Below, piece by piece: positions 24,864 to 33,976 of a DNA stretch of 36,515 bases. Made by a program: the position numbers and the translations under genes. The stretch spans positions 1 to 36,515 of the forward strand of contig JAKBCC010000030.1 of NCBI GenBank assembly GCA_021808105.1, read 5' to 3'. The notes below the pieces were generated by a model. That model saw nothing but the letters and a program-made list of their open reading frames with translations. It was not told the origin of the DNA and did no database searches. This stretch comes from Planctomycetota bacterium. GTDB taxonomy: Bacteria > Planctomycetota > Phycisphaerae > WQYP01. Every line of letters begins with the position of its first letter. The stretch's first letter is position 1.

Positions 24864-27194
24864 ATGAAAGGCATTAATTTCACGTCCACGGGAAGGGGAG
24901 TCGGGATCGTGTTGGTACTGGGCGGCGCTTTCGCCGCAGTCGCGGGCACGCGCGCAGCGGCGGATACGCTCATCGTCTACGGCGGCAACGGTGGCCCCGG
25001 GCAGGACGGTGGCGTCGCGAATGCTGTAATTGGCGGCTCCTCGGCTGCCTACAATATGACCGGTGCGTACGGCGGAAACGGCGGCGGTTTTGTGAATGTT
25101 TCTGGCGGCTCGGCCCAGTACATGAACGCTGGAATCGGGGGTAATGCCACCGCTGCAACCGGTGACGGCTCGTCAGCCTATACGAGCGGGCTGGTGACCT
25201 CCATAGCAAGGGCGCAAGGCGGCATCGGCGGAGACGGGGGATATTCGGCAAAGCCCAACGTGCAAGCGTACCTGGGCGGAGGGTCGGGGTCGGCGGGGGC
25301 GACTGCCGTAGCCGATAACCGGCTTGGTTCAGGAACAGCAACAGCGGTGGCCCGCGGAGGAATGGGATGGGTTGGGATCGGTGGCAACGACGATACGCCC
25401 GGAACGTACGCGGCAGCCAGTTCCTCGGCTTACGCCGGGGCGGGCGCGGCGAGGGCATCGGCTTCCGCCTATGGCGGGAATGGTATGGAGGGTGGCCCCG
25501 TGCAGAGTGGCCCCGGGGGAAACGCGACCGCGAATGCCGTAGCGGCGGCGGTGGGCGCAAACCCCGCGACCGTGTACGCGACGGCAGTCGGAGGGTCGGC
25601 CTATGGCGCGGGCCACGGGAGTGGCCCATACGCCGGCCCCCCGGGCGGCGCTTCGTTCGGCAATGTGTTCGGAAGCTCGGGTAGCGGGACCGTTAACGTA
25701 ACCGGCGTTATTACCGGGGGATCGGCCGGCGAAGGGGGGGCCTACGTGGACGGAAATGGGTTCTATGTTCCTGGCCCCACCTTCAACGGAAAAGGAGAGA
25801 TGTTGCACAACGGGATCGGCGGGACAACATCGGGCGTCCTGAATCTGACACAGCAAGTATCCGGGGGGTATGGTTCAGGGGTCTCGAGCTGGAACGGCAG
25901 CAGCAGCTATACGACGGGCAGTGGGGGGTACGCAGAGAGTTATTTGTCCGTGTCGCAATCCTGCACCTCGCTCAATATCCAAACTATCGCGGCCGCAGGG
26001 GCGGCGGGCGGAACCGACGGGGCCGGCACGCCCGGCAACGCCGGTGCCGGGACCGCTGATTCGGAGGCCCGCAATTCCTCGGGCACGGCCTCGGCGACCG
26101 CCAATGCGACCGGCGGAACAGCCGGGTTCACCACAAGCGCCATCGGCTTGGCTGGGGGTGCCCTTGCCACTGCGACCGCGACAAGCTCTGGTGCCGGGGC
26201 GACCGCGAACGCGGAGGCCACCGGGGGCGCGGGTGCCTACTTTGGTAACGGCGGGGTCGGGGGCGTTGGTGGCGACGCTCAAGCCCTTGCGAGCGCAGCG
26301 GGCGCAACCTCGGCGGACGCTGTCGCGAAAGCCAACGGCGGCTCAGGTGGCTACATACAAGGATATGGTGGGGGCGCAGGCTCCGCGGCCGCTGGGGCCT
26401 ACGCGGCGGTTACCGGTGATCCAAGCGTCGGCCTCGTGGTGTCGCAGCAGACGGTCCAGGCGCTGGGCGGAAGCGCGGTCAGCGGCACTGTTGTGGCCGT
26501 GGCATACGCGCACGCCTCGGTCGGCGGCACGATCCCCGCGGCCGCAGGCGTTGCGGGCGATCAACTTGTTGGCTACGCCACCACATCACCCGGCGCAGGC
26601 GCGGTTTCCTCGGCCACGTCAAATAACGCAAGTGTTAGCTCCGTATTTAATTCCCCTAATACCAAGGCGCTGGGAATGTTTACCGTGCTCGCAGGCGCGC
26701 CTAACCTCGGCACGCCGGGCGGCCCCCTAAGCGAAACCCTCAAGTGGACGGTCGCCGGCAGTGCCGTGGGATCCAATGAGAACTTGATGTTCGGCTTCTT
26801 CGGGCCGGCGTCAAATGGGACCGGCGCAGTGACGTTTGACGCCACAGTAAATGGAGCTTCGGGCATTTCGGAAAGCTTCGGAAGTTTTTCAGCCGCGTCG
26901 ACGTGGTTCAACGACAACGTGGTCAACCTTGGCACTGTAGCGGCCGGGCAGGCCCTCGCTATCGACGTTACCTTTGCGGTAACGCCCGCAGGCCCGGGCA
27001 ACTACTTCGGCACCAGTGGAATTTTCGGGCTCGAAGGCCCTCTGCAGAATGGCCCGGCGTTTGCGATGCGGTCATTTGCCGCAACACCGGTGCCGGAGCC
27101 GTCGACCTTGGGGCTGCTTGCGTGGCCGGCGGTTGCCCTTCTCCCCTTGCTGATGCGAGCGAAGGGGCGCCGTCGGCAGTTGACGCGGATTTAG
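24864..27194 (+). CDS. Gly/Ala-rich secreted protein with PEP-CTERM sorting signal
   Basis: The start is the ATG at 24864 (MKGINFTSTGRGVG), which has GAGGAGAAAACG directly upstream; the track start at 24582 is unsupported. The product is 776 residues. A signal peptide (GIVLVLGGAFAAVAGTRAAA) precedes about 560 residues of low-complexity Gly/Ala/Ser/Thr sequence with GGNGG and ATATA-type runs (VYGGNGGPGQDGG, TATATSSGAGATANAEATGG). A folded C-terminal domain of about 150 residues follows, then the PEP-CTERM tail VPEPSTLGLLAWPAVALLPL plus a basic RRR end. It is probably exosortase-sorted, surface or matrix material. The coding region is visibly more GC-rich than its neighbours. The resemblance to PE_PGRS-type or beta-roll proteins is compositional only; no function can be named. 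It has its own terminator. Confidence 0.88.
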   Translation: MKGINFTSTGRGVGIVLVLGGAFAAVAGTRAAADTLIVYGGNGGPGQDGGVANAVIGGSSAAYNMTGAYGGNGGGFVNVSGGSAQYMNAGIGGNATAATGDGSSAYTSGLVTSIARAQGGIGGDGGYSAKPNVQAYLGGGSGSAGATAVADNRLGSGTATAVARGGMGWVGIGGNDDTPGTYAAASSSAYAGAGAARASASAYGGNGMEGGPVQSGPGGNATANAVAAAVGANPATVYATAVGGSAYGAGHGSGPYAGPPGGASFGNVFGSSGSGTVNVTGVITGGSAGEGGAYVDGNGFYVPGPTFNGKGEMLHNGIGGTTSGVLNLTQQVSGGYGSGVSSWNGSSSYTTGSGGYAESYLSVSQSCTSLNIQTIAAAGAAGGTDGAGTPGNAGAGTADSEARNSSGTASATANATGGTAGFTTSAIGLAGGALATATATSSGAGATANAEATGGAGAYFGNGGVGGVGGDAQALASAAGATSADAVAKANGGSGGYIQGYGGGAGSAAAGAYAAVTGDPSVGLVVSQQTVQALGGSAVSGTVVAVAYAHASVGGTIPAAAGVAGDQLVGYATTSPGAGAVSSATSNNASVSSVFNSPNTKALGMFTVLAGAPNLGTPGGPLSETLKWTVAGSAVGSNENLMFGFFGPASNGTGAVTFDATVNGASGISESFGSFSAASTWFNDNVVNLGTVAAGQALAIDVTFAVTPAGPGNYFGTSGIFGLEGPLQNGPAFAMRSFAATPVPEPSTLGLLAWPAVALLPLLMRAKGRRRQLTRI

Positions 27195-27217
27195 CAGAAC
27201 AAGAAAACCCCTAGCTT

Positions 27218-27253
27218 GGGCCGCCCGGAACAACCCCGGGCGGCCCTTTTTTT
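27218..27253 (+). terminator. Rho-independent terminator after the Gly-rich PEP-CTERM gene
   Basis: GGGCCGCCCGG / AACAAC / CCCGGGCGGCCC followed by TTTTTTT, 23 bp past the stop. The stem and loop are almost the same as in the terminator at 28599. Confidence 0.95.
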
Positions 27254-27547
27254 ATTTTAAAATAGCTTGCCAATCCCTCCAAAACCGGAAAATAAGAAAT
27301 CCGTGGACATCGCATCCGTGAAATGCCGATAGCTTTGGCATCGTCGGGTCCTATAAATGAACCAACAAACGTGCTATAAGCCCAATTCGATAGAAATGGC
27401 AATCAAATGGAAATTGCCATGGAATTCGCCGCATCGAATTCTTACCTTTGCGCCTTCATCTGCATGGACTCTTCTAACGTATGTAAAAGAAGGGGCGTGG
27501 CTGTGTCGAAGATGCTCTCGGCTCGGTACATTTAGAGAAAGCATCGC
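27254..27547. other. Upstream region of prepilin-like gene 2
   Basis: No gene. It contains two small inverted repeats, ATGCC/GGCAT (around 27322-27342) and TGGCAAT/ATTGCCA (around 27396-27420). No promoter as clear as the one at 23061 was found; this part does not align with the upstream region of paralogue 1. Confidence 0.45.
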
Positions 27548-27637
27548 AAATGTGTCGCAACATGTTATAAGCCCGCGCCGGGATATAAATATTGCGGCCG
27601 TAGAGTTACACCCCGGCATTTGTAAGGAGGTGCTTTT
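27548..27637 (+). promoter_or_regulatory. Conserved 5' leader of prepilin-like gene 2
   Basis: The counterpart of 23159-23249. The hairpin position reads AAGCCCGCGCCGGGAT, pairing CCCG with CGGG, where leader 1 pairs AGCC with GGCT. The Shine-Dalgarno and start context AGGAGGTGCTTTTATGAAGCGCT is identical in both. Confidence 0.6.
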
Positions 27638-28570
27638 ATGAAGCGCTTGGAAAAACATCAGGGATTCACCCTTATTGAGCTGCTGGTGGTGATCTCCATC
27701 ATCGCGCTGCTCATCGCTCTGTTATTGCCCGCGCTGGCAAGGGCGAAGGATGAGGCTAACTCAATCGGCTGCCAAGCGAGGCTGCGTTCGCTGGGGCAAA
27801 TCACGCTCGAGTATTCCTCGTCCTATGAGGACGCGATACCCCCCAACTCGGTGAACTATGAAGGGGTCTGGATCGACCTCTTGTTTCAAATGTACGCTGG
27901 CCCACCGGTAACAGTCAACGAGGGCCAGAAATCGGGTGCCGTGGCCCCGAATAACGGCTACTGGGAGGGCGCATGGCACAATGGATTCATTTCATTTAAT
28001 TCAAAAATACAATCTTCAGCCTATGAGCTCAAGTACAATGGGCTGTTTATGGATCCAGCCAGCACGATGCAAATTGGGCATAAATGGGACAACTCCTATG
28101 CCGCCAATCCGCAGGTGTTCATCCTAAACCCGAACTACGGTAGCAAGGCACCCGAGCTTCAGGTGCTGAAGTCGGCACAAATCCCCAACCCAAGCCATGT
28201 TTTCATGATTGCGGATAGCTCCCTGTGGTACGGCGGCGCGGGTTGGCCTGATTTTGACAATATGCAATACACTTACCAGATTAAGGCCGACTGTTTAGGC
28301 CCCTATTCTCCAACTGCGGATATGAACCCGAACTGCTATTACAACACCGGCAATACCGATCTCCCGGGCGGAGGAAAAGCTCCTGGGATTCGCTACCGCC
28401 ATATGGAAACCAACCAGAATAATGGAAATGCGAACATGGTATTTGCCGACGGCCACGCCTCCACCGTCCAATTCGGGAATCTCCACCCTGAAAACGTCCT
28501 TCTGGACCCGGGCGTTAATGTCTACTATTCCAACGGCGGAGGGAACGTTGCCTACCCCTACCTGCCGTAA
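27638..28570 (+). CDS. Prepilin-type H-X-DG protein, paralogue 2
   Basis: It is 310 residues, exactly the same length as paralogue 1. The leader MKRLEKHQG and the hydrophobic [20 protein letters not shown] segment are nearly identical, so the same prepilin peptidase and membrane assembly machinery should act on it. The middle domain diverges ([20 protein letters not shown] is unique to this copy), while [30 protein letters not shown] and [14 protein letters not shown] are shared. Again 15 residues separate His and Asp-Gly. It could be a minor pilin, a pseudopilin, or a surface protein using the type II secretion/pilus export route; no pil or gsp machinery is in the window to decide. AGGAGGTG precedes the ATG and a strong terminator follows at 28599. 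Confidence 0.93.
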   Translation: MKRLEKHQGFTLIELLVVISIIALLIALLLPALARAKDEANSIGCQARLRSLGQITLEYSSSYEDAIPPNSVNYEGVWIDLLFQMYAGPPVTVNEGQKSGAVAPNNGYWEGAWHNGFISFNSKIQSSAYELKYNGLFMDPASTMQIGHKWDNSYAANPQVFILNPNYGSKAPELQVLKSAQIPNPSHVFMIADSSLWYGGAGWPDFDNMQYTYQIKADCLGPYSPTADMNPNCYYNTGNTDLPGGGKAPGIRYRHMETNQNNGNANMVFADGHASTVQFGNLHPENVLLDPGVNVYYSNGGGNVAYPYLP

Positions 28571-28598
28571 CCAAGCAGCGCAACATTTCGATTAACTG

Positions 28599-28631
28599 GC
28601 CGCCCGGAGCAACCCCGGGCGGCTTTTTTTT
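28599..28631 (+). terminator. Rho-independent terminator after prepilin-like gene 2
   Basis: GCCGCCCGG / AGCAAC / CCCGGGCGGC followed by eight T residues. It is nearly the same hairpin as at 27218. Confidence 0.95.
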
Positions 28632-28683
28632 GTTCTCCGAAAAGTAATCCTTTGGTGACGGCGGAAACAGATGAACGCCGCGG

Positions 28684-28858
<175 letters not shown>

Positions 28859-28873
28859 ACGCCGTCGGCCGCC

Positions 28874-29230
28874 TCACGTCAGCGAGCTGCTGCGATCGGC
28901 ATTCGGTGTAACCATGGGGGCGGCCCCGGCGGTGGGGTGGGAGCCTTGCAGCACTTTTACGGCAGAATATTCATCCAGGTTCAGGACCACTTTTTCGCCA
29001 TCATCTTTCTGGATAAGCAGGCGATCCAGCCACAGGTGATCTCCCTTGTTGCGCGCAAACCAGCTGCCGCTCTCCTGCCGCTCCTGCCGCAGCACCGTAC
29101 CGGTCACACTGATGGGATAAACGTGCGATCTCTGGGCAATCTGCTGTGTGACTTCCACCCGCGTCCCCGGGCTGTACAGCAGCGTTTTTTGAGAATCATT
29201 TAAGCCGGCCGATGTTTGCGATTCATTCAA
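28874..29230 (-). CDS. Small protein of unknown function
   Basis: 118 residues beginning at a TTG codon (29230), which is supported by AGGAGA seven nt upstream; no in-frame ATG lies near. The sequence is hydrophilic without signal peptide or membrane helix, so it is likely cytosolic. A central beta-rich segment (GTRVEVTQQIAQRSHVYPIS, VTGTVLRQERQESGSWFARN, GEKVVLNLDEYSAVKVL) looks like a small barrel that could bind nucleic acid or a partner, but no family is recognised. The C-terminal 20 residues are Ser/Thr/Pro-rich and probably disordered. It stands alone between repeats. Confidence 0.6.
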   Translation of the reverse strand: MNESQTSAGLNDSQKTLLYSPGTRVEVTQQIAQRSHVYPISVTGTVLRQERQESGSWFARNKGDHLWLDRLLIQKDDGEKVVLNLDEYSAVKVLQGSHPTAGAAPMVTPNADRSSSLT

Positions 29231-29292
29231 GGGTCAATCTCCTGATGCCAGAAAAATTCCAGCCATGCAACATACCCTGTGCCCGCCCCGCG

Positions 29293-29384
29293 GGCAAGTC
29301 GGGCTGCGGCCCGACAGAGCAGGAGAATTTAGACAGGTGAACAGTAGAGCAAATTCGGCTGGCGCAAAAGAGTGGCTGTCGCCG
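29293..29384. repeat. Direct repeat, copy A (92 bp)
   Basis: It begins GGCAAGTCGGGCTGCGGCCC (a perfect GTCGGGC/TGCG/GCCCGAC hairpin) and continues through GACAGGTGA, CAGTAGAGCAAA and GAGTGGCTGTCGCCG. It is repeated 142 bp later with small changes. Confidence 0.85.
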
Positions 29385-29434
29385 AGCCGAGAACGCCCTC
29401 CTGCGGTCACCTGATCACCTGTTCACCTGATCTC

Positions 29435-29523
29435 GGCAAGTCGGGCTGCGGCCCGACAGAGCAGATGTTAGACAGGTGAGCAGTAGAGCAAATAATGCTG
29501 GTGCAAACGAGTGGCTGTCGCCG
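29435..29523. repeat. Direct repeat, copy B (89 bp)
   Basis: Same order of blocks as copy A, including the identical hairpin. Between the copies lies an 8-bp tandem repeat TCACCTGA/TCACCTGT/TCACCTGA (29407-29430), whose core is the reverse complement of the CAGGTGA inside each copy. Confidence 0.85.
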
Positions 29524-29697
29524 GGGCAAAATGGAAACTCGCCGTTTATCCGCGTGATCCGCGTAATCTGCGGTTTTTATTGCAGTCTATCTCGATTGCA
29601 TGCGCCGGCGCGGGCATTGGGTTGCCATTTCGTGTAAAATGGAATGAAGAGTATCGGGAAACGAGGACGGTCGGTAAAACTCCGATCAGGCGCTGGT
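29524..29697. other. Spacer between direct repeat B and the next gene
   Basis: It contains two short CCGCGTGATCCGCGTAATC-type units (around 29549-29570), again a short-period repeat. No gene is supported. Confidence 0.45.
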
Positions 29698-30171
29698 ATG
29701 ACTGAACTACAACATCCACCTCTGCCACGCGTGCAGATTCTCAAACAAGCGATTGCCATCTATCTGCCCCTGGCTTACGGCGATGGAAAAATACCGGATG
29801 TCGTTGAGGCACGAATCGCACCGATTTTGGCGTCTGCGGATTCGGATGCGATCAAGCCCGAATGGTTTGAACCGGCGAACAAGGATGGCCGGGTGGTTTA
29901 TCGCCTGCGTTTGGGGCAGGTGGCGTATCCACACATGAAGTTAAACGTGGAAGAATCTCCGGACTCCACAGGTTATCTGCTTTTGGCCGATGCCCATGAC
30001 ATGCACCTGCTGGCACCTGAAACGTCGCCGGATGCCAAGTTTTTATGTGAACTTCGACAAAATAACGCTGTTCTGGTGGAAAAAATACAATCTGCCTGGA
30101 CCCAGGCCGGCCTGCCGACGTTCCGAAATTATTTCCGCGCCACCATGGAACGCCGGGTTCGGGCAAAATAA
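29698..30171 (+). CDS. Protein of unknown function, probably cytosolic
   Basis: The start is taken at the ATG at 29698 (MTELQHPPLPRV), giving 157 residues; the ATG at 29644 would add a basic leader (MKSIGKRGRSVK) that looks non-coding, but it cannot be excluded. The protein has no signal peptide or membrane helix. Stretches such as ILKQAIAIYLPLAYGD, LRLGQVAYPHMKLNVEES and GYLLLADAHDMHLL suggest a compact alpha/beta fold. No family is recognised. The MITE-like element copy 2 begins immediately after its stop codon, so the insertion spared the gene or sits at its natural end. It lies upstream of carB on the same strand. Confidence 0.7.
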   Translation: MTELQHPPLPRVQILKQAIAIYLPLAYGDGKIPDVVEARIAPILASADSDAIKPEWFEPANKDGRVVYRLRLGQVAYPHMKLNVEESPDSTGYLLLADAHDMHLLAPETSPDAKFLCELRQNNAVLVEKIQSAWTQAGLPTFRNYFRATMERRVRAK

Positions 30172-30179
30172 CCGTGGAC

Positions 30180-30307
30180 GGGCGTGGCAATTTTTCCGGG
30201 CGGGGTAAAAAAGCCGCCTTTTCACAGGAATGCTCAAGCCCACCGGGATAAACCCGGCGGCTCGCCGGTCGAGTTGATGCGGGGTGCCCGGAAATATTGC
30301 CACGCCC
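30180..30307. mobile_element. MITE-like element, copy 2 (~127 bp)
   Basis: Ends GGGCGTGGCAATTTTTCCGG and CCGGAAATATTGCCACGCCC form inverted repeats with one mismatch in 22 bp. The direct repeat CCGTGGAC(G) flanks it at 30172 and 30308. It is nearly identical internally to copy 1, with the same orientation on the + strand. Confidence 0.9.
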
Positions 30308-30406
30308 CCGTGGACGAAATAACTGGGGGCACTTTCGCGACGGCGCGATTTCTGATACAAACTTACAAGTTTTTTCCCCGACGCTGGTGTAAAAGGTTGT
30401 TGACCC
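30308..30406. other. carB upstream spacer
   Basis: 99 bp between the element and the carB start. The carB promoter is expected here or in the element; no confident box pair was seen. AAGG lies about 10 nt before the ATG at 30407. Confidence 0.35.
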
Positions 30407-33400
30407 ATGCCCAAAAGAACGGACATTAAAAGTATCCTGATCATCGGTTCCGGCCCCATTGTCATCGGACAGGGCTGTGAATTTGATTATTCCGGTACGC
30501 AGGCGTGCAAAGCTCTCAAAGAAGAGGGCTACCGCGTAATCCTGGTGAACTCCAACCCCGCCACCATCATGACTGATCCGGATATGGCCCACCGCACCTA
30601 TATTGAACCGCTGACCGTTGAAGCGGTCGCGAAAATCATTGAACTTGAACGCCCCGATGCCCTGCTGCCCACACTGGGCGGGCAGACCGGTCTGAATTTA
30701 TCCGTGGCACTGGAAGATGCAGGCATCCTGAAAAAATTCGGCGTGCAGATGATCGGTGCCACGCGGGAAGCGATTCATCGTGGGGAAGATCGTCGCAAAT
30801 TCAAAGCCATTATGGAATCCATCGGCTTGCAATGTCCGCGTAGCGGCCTGGCCTACAACATGGAACAGGCCAAAAAGGTGGCCGAGGAGGTCGGGCTGCC
30901 CTGTATTATCCGTGCGTCGTTTACGCTTGGCGGCACCGGGTCCGGCGTGGCGTGGAACATGGAGGAATTTGAAATTATCGCCCAGCGCGGCATCGACGCC
31001 TCGATGATTAATGAAATTCAGATTGATCAATCCCTGATCGGCTGGAAGGAATATGAACTGGAAGTCATGCGCGACAAAGCCGACAACGTGGTGATTGTCT
31101 GCAGCATTGAAAATTTTGATCCCATGGGCGTACACACCGGAGATTCCATCACGGTCGCCCCGGCCCAAACCCTCACGGATAAAGAATATCAACGCATGCG
31201 CGACGGGGCCATTGCGGTTATCCGGGCCATTGGCGTGGAAACCGGCGGCTCCAATATTCAATTTGCCATCAACCCCGCCAATGGCGATATGGTGGTGGTG
31301 GAAATGAATCCGCGCGTGTCACGCTCCAGTGCGTTAGCCAGCAAAGCTACAGGCTTTCCCATTGCGCGTATTGCCGCGAAGTTGGCGGTGGGTTACACGC
31401 TGGATGAACTGCCCAATGACATCACGCGCCGCACCGTGGCCTGTTTTGAACCCTCCATCGATTATGTGGTGGTAAAAATTCCGCGCTGGACTTTTGAAAA
31501 ATTCCCGGATGCCGATGAAACCCTCACAACCCAGATGAAAAGCGTCGGCGAAGCCATGAGCATTGGCCGGACGTTTAAGGAAGCATTGCAGAAAGGCATT
31601 CGTTCCATGGAAGTCAAACGGTTTGGCCTGGGGCTGGATCGCATTGATAAATGGTGGCGAAGACAAGTACTGGAACTTGACGTGCAACCAGCTTCCGTGC
31701 CATCGAGTCTGGGAGATCGCGGTGCGTTTGTTACCCGCACGGCGGCACTGGAGGAAGCGGCGCAAATTTGGCCCATACCGGAAGACCGGTTAAGGCGGAA
31801 ATTATCCATTCCGTCGCAGGGCCGGCCGTATTACATCCGGTACGCCTTCAAAATGGGTTATACGCTGGAACGGGTGCATGAACTGACGCATATTGATCCC
31901 TGGTTTCTCGCCCAGATGAAGGAACTCGTTGATTTTGAAAAAGTATTATTTGAGTTGCGCCCGCAGGCCGCCGCGTTTATGGCCGGTAAAATTTCCCCGG
32001 AAGATCGGCAGCATTTCGCCGCACTGTTGCGCCGCAGCAAGGAAATGGGATACTCCGATGTGCAGTTGGGCACCATCTGGTCCCTGCAGCCTGCGGATGT
32101 CCGGGGCATCCGCAAGCGTCTGACCATTGAGCCGGTGTATAAACTTGTCGATACGTGTGCCGCGGAATTTGAAGCGGCCACACCCTATTATTATTCCACC
32201 TATGAAAGTCCGATCACCCGGCTGGAGGGCGGTCGATCCATGCAGCAGGTGGATGATGAAGTGCGCATTACGGATCGCAAAAAAATTATTATTCTCGGCG
32301 GCGGGCCGAATCGCATCGGGCAGGGCATCGAATTTGATTACTGCTGCGTGCAGGCGGCCTTTGCATGTCGGGAATTGGACCTTGAAAGCGTGATGATCAA
32401 TTCCAATCCGGAAACCGTCAGCACGGATTATGACACATCCAATCTTCTGTTTTTTGAGCCATTGACGCATGAAGATGTGTTGAACATTGTGGAACGCCTG
32501 AATGGCCGTCCCTTAAGCCAGCCGGGGGGACTGGTGCAGGGCGTTATTGTGCAATTTGGCGGTCAAACCCCGTTGAATCTCGCCCGCGGACTTAAAGATG
32601 CGGGCGTGCCGATTATCGGCACGGCGGTAGAGTCCATTGAAGCTGCGGAAGACCGGGATAAGTTTAATCGCCTGATAAAATCTCTGGGCCTTAAGCAGCC
32701 TGAGGGCGGTATTGCCCGCAGTGCCGAGCAGGCCCGCAAGGTGGCTGCGGAAATCGGTTATCCGGTGCTGGTGCGTCCGTCGTTTGTTCTGGGCGGCCGG
32801 GCCATGGAAATTGTGTCCGATGAAACGCAGTTGGATTATTACATCCGTCATGCCGTGGAAGTTGCGGATGAACATCCGATTCTTATTGACCGTTTCCTCG
32901 GCGATGCCACGGAGGTGGATGTCGATGCGTTGGGTGATGGCACAAATTATCTGGTGATCGGGGTGATGGAACACATTGAGGAAGCGGGAATTCATTCCGG
33001 TGATTCCGCGTGTTCTCTGCCGCCGTTCAGTCTGCCGGCGGAAATTGTGGCCCGCATTCATGATAACGCGCTGGCGCTGGCCAAGGCGTTGGCGGTGCGC
33101 GGATTAATGAATGTGCAGTTCGCCATTAAAGATAATGAAGTCTATGTGCTGGAAGTCAATCCACGGGCCAGCCGCACGGTGCCGTTTGTCAGCAAAGCCA
33201 CGGGCGTGGCCTGGGCAAAAATTGCGGCGAAAGTCATGTGCGGAAAAACGTTGCCGGAGTTGGGCGTCACGGAAGAAATCATTCCGAAAAATCATGTCGC
33301 GGTGAAGGAAAGCGTATTTCCTTTCAACAAATTCCCCGGTGTAGATGTAATTTTAGGCCCGGAAATGCGATCCACCGGCGAAGTCATGGGCATTGATTCC

Positions 33401-33865
33401 AGCTTCCCGGTGGCCTACGCCAAATCGCAAATGGCGGCCGGCGGCAGTCTGCCGATGTCGGGAACCGTTTATATTTCCGTGCGCGATGGGGACAAAAAAG
33501 CGATTATCGAATCCGCCCGGAAAATTGCCCAGGCGGGTTTTGAACTCATTTCCACCAGCGGCACGTGCCAGGCGCTAAATGACGCGGGGGTGCCATGCCG
33601 GAAAATTAATAAAATTCAGGAAGGCCGTCCCAATATCATTGACGCCATTAAAAACCATCAGGTGCAGTTGTTAATTAATACCCCCACGCACAAAGGCCCC
33701 ACCACGGACGAAGGCCGCATTCGATCCGCCGCGGTGCTGAACCGAATTCCAATTATCACCACCGTGACCGGAGCCGAAGCCGCGGCGGATGCGATTGTGA
33801 GTCTTAAACAGGGCCAGTGGACGGTAAAGCCCATCCAGGATTATTACGCGCAAATGAAGCCGTAA
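30407..33865 (+). CDS. carB: Carbamoyl-phosphate synthase large subunit
   Basis: It makes carbamoyl phosphate from bicarbonate, ammonia (delivered by the small subunit) and two ATP, for pyrimidine and arginine synthesis. Both halves are intact. The N-terminal carboxyphosphate domain shows [28 protein letters not shown] and [20 protein letters not shown]; the C-terminal carbamate domain shows [37 protein letters not shown] and [18 protein letters not shown]. The last ~140 residues are the MGS-like allosteric domain ([15 protein letters not shown]). At 1152 residues it is about 80 longer than the E. coli enzyme; much of the excess is in the central oligomerisation region (about 420-620). carA is not in the window. 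Confidence 0.98.
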   Translation: MPKRTDIKSILIIGSGPIVIGQGCEFDYSGTQACKALKEEGYRVILVNSNPATIMTDPDMAHRTYIEPLTVEAVAKIIELERPDALLPTLGGQTGLNLSVALEDAGILKKFGVQMIGATREAIHRGEDRRKFKAIMESIGLQCPRSGLAYNMEQAKKVAEEVGLPCIIRASFTLGGTGSGVAWNMEEFEIIAQRGIDASMINEIQIDQSLIGWKEYELEVMRDKADNVVIVCSIENFDPMGVHTGDSITVAPAQTLTDKEYQRMRDGAIAVIRAIGVETGGSNIQFAINPANGDMVVVEMNPRVSRSSALASKATGFPIARIAAKLAVGYTLDELPNDITRRTVACFEPSIDYVVVKIPRWTFEKFPDADETLTTQMKSVGEAMSIGRTFKEALQKGIRSMEVKRFGLGLDRIDKWWRRQVLELDVQPASVPSSLGDRGAFVTRTAALEEAAQIWPIPEDRLRRKLSIPSQGRPYYIRYAFKMGYTLERVHELTHIDPWFLAQMKELVDFEKVLFELRPQAAAFMAGKISPEDRQHFAALLRRSKEMGYSDVQLGTIWSLQPADVRGIRKRLTIEPVYKLVDTCAAEFEAATPYYYSTYESPITRLEGGRSMQQVDDEVRITDRKKIIILGGGPNRIGQGIEFDYCCVQAAFACRELDLESVMINSNPETVSTDYDTSNLLFFEPLTHEDVLNIVERLNGRPLSQPGGLVQGVIVQFGGQTPLNLARGLKDAGVPIIGTAVESIEAAEDRDKFNRLIKSLGLKQPEGGIARSAEQARKVAAEIGYPVLVRPSFVLGGRAMEIVSDETQLDYYIRHAVEVADEHPILIDRFLGDATEVDVDALGDGTNYLVIGVMEHIEEAGIHSGDSACSLPPFSLPAEIVARIHDNALALAKALAVRGLMNVQFAIKDNEVYVLEVNPRASRTVPFVSKATGVAWAKIAAKVMCGKTLPELGVTEEIIPKNHVAVKESVFPFNKFPGVDVILGPEMRSTGEVMGIDSSFPVAYAKSQMAAGGSLPMSGTVYISVRDGDKKAIIESARKIAQAGFELISTSGTCQALNDAGVPCRKINKIQEGRPNIIDAIKNHQVQLLINTPTHKGPTTDEGRIRSAAVLNRIPIITTVTGAEAAADAIVSLKQGQWTVKPIQDYYAQMKP

Positions 33866-33950
33866 TATACACTCCAAAACCGACAAAAAAAGCCGGATTG
33901 ACCGGCGCACCGGATCACGCGGATAACCTCCGGGGTTTCAAGACCCGCAG

Positions 33951-33972
33951 AAAAAGGTGTCAGGTACCTTTG
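33951..33972. repeat. GGTGTCAGGTACC dispersed repeat, copy 4
   Basis: AAAAAGGTGTCAGGTACCTTTG in the 111-bp spacer between the convergent carB and glycosyltransferase-methyltransferase genes, ending five bp before the latter's stop codon. Confidence 0.85.
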
Positions 33973-33976
33973 TTTT

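Noticed and set aside
25870-26730. Long alternative-frame and antisense ORFs inside the Gly-rich gene (also 24970-25629 and 25875-26282 on -)
   Set aside because: They result from high GC and repetitive codons; composition is Arg/Pro-rich without motifs.
30043-30465. ORFs in the MITE-like elements (also 7704-7940) sharing VAIFPGTPHQLDRRAAGFIP
   Set aside because: The shared peptide is explained by the shared DNA repeat; reading frames extend into unrelated flanks and have no start signals.
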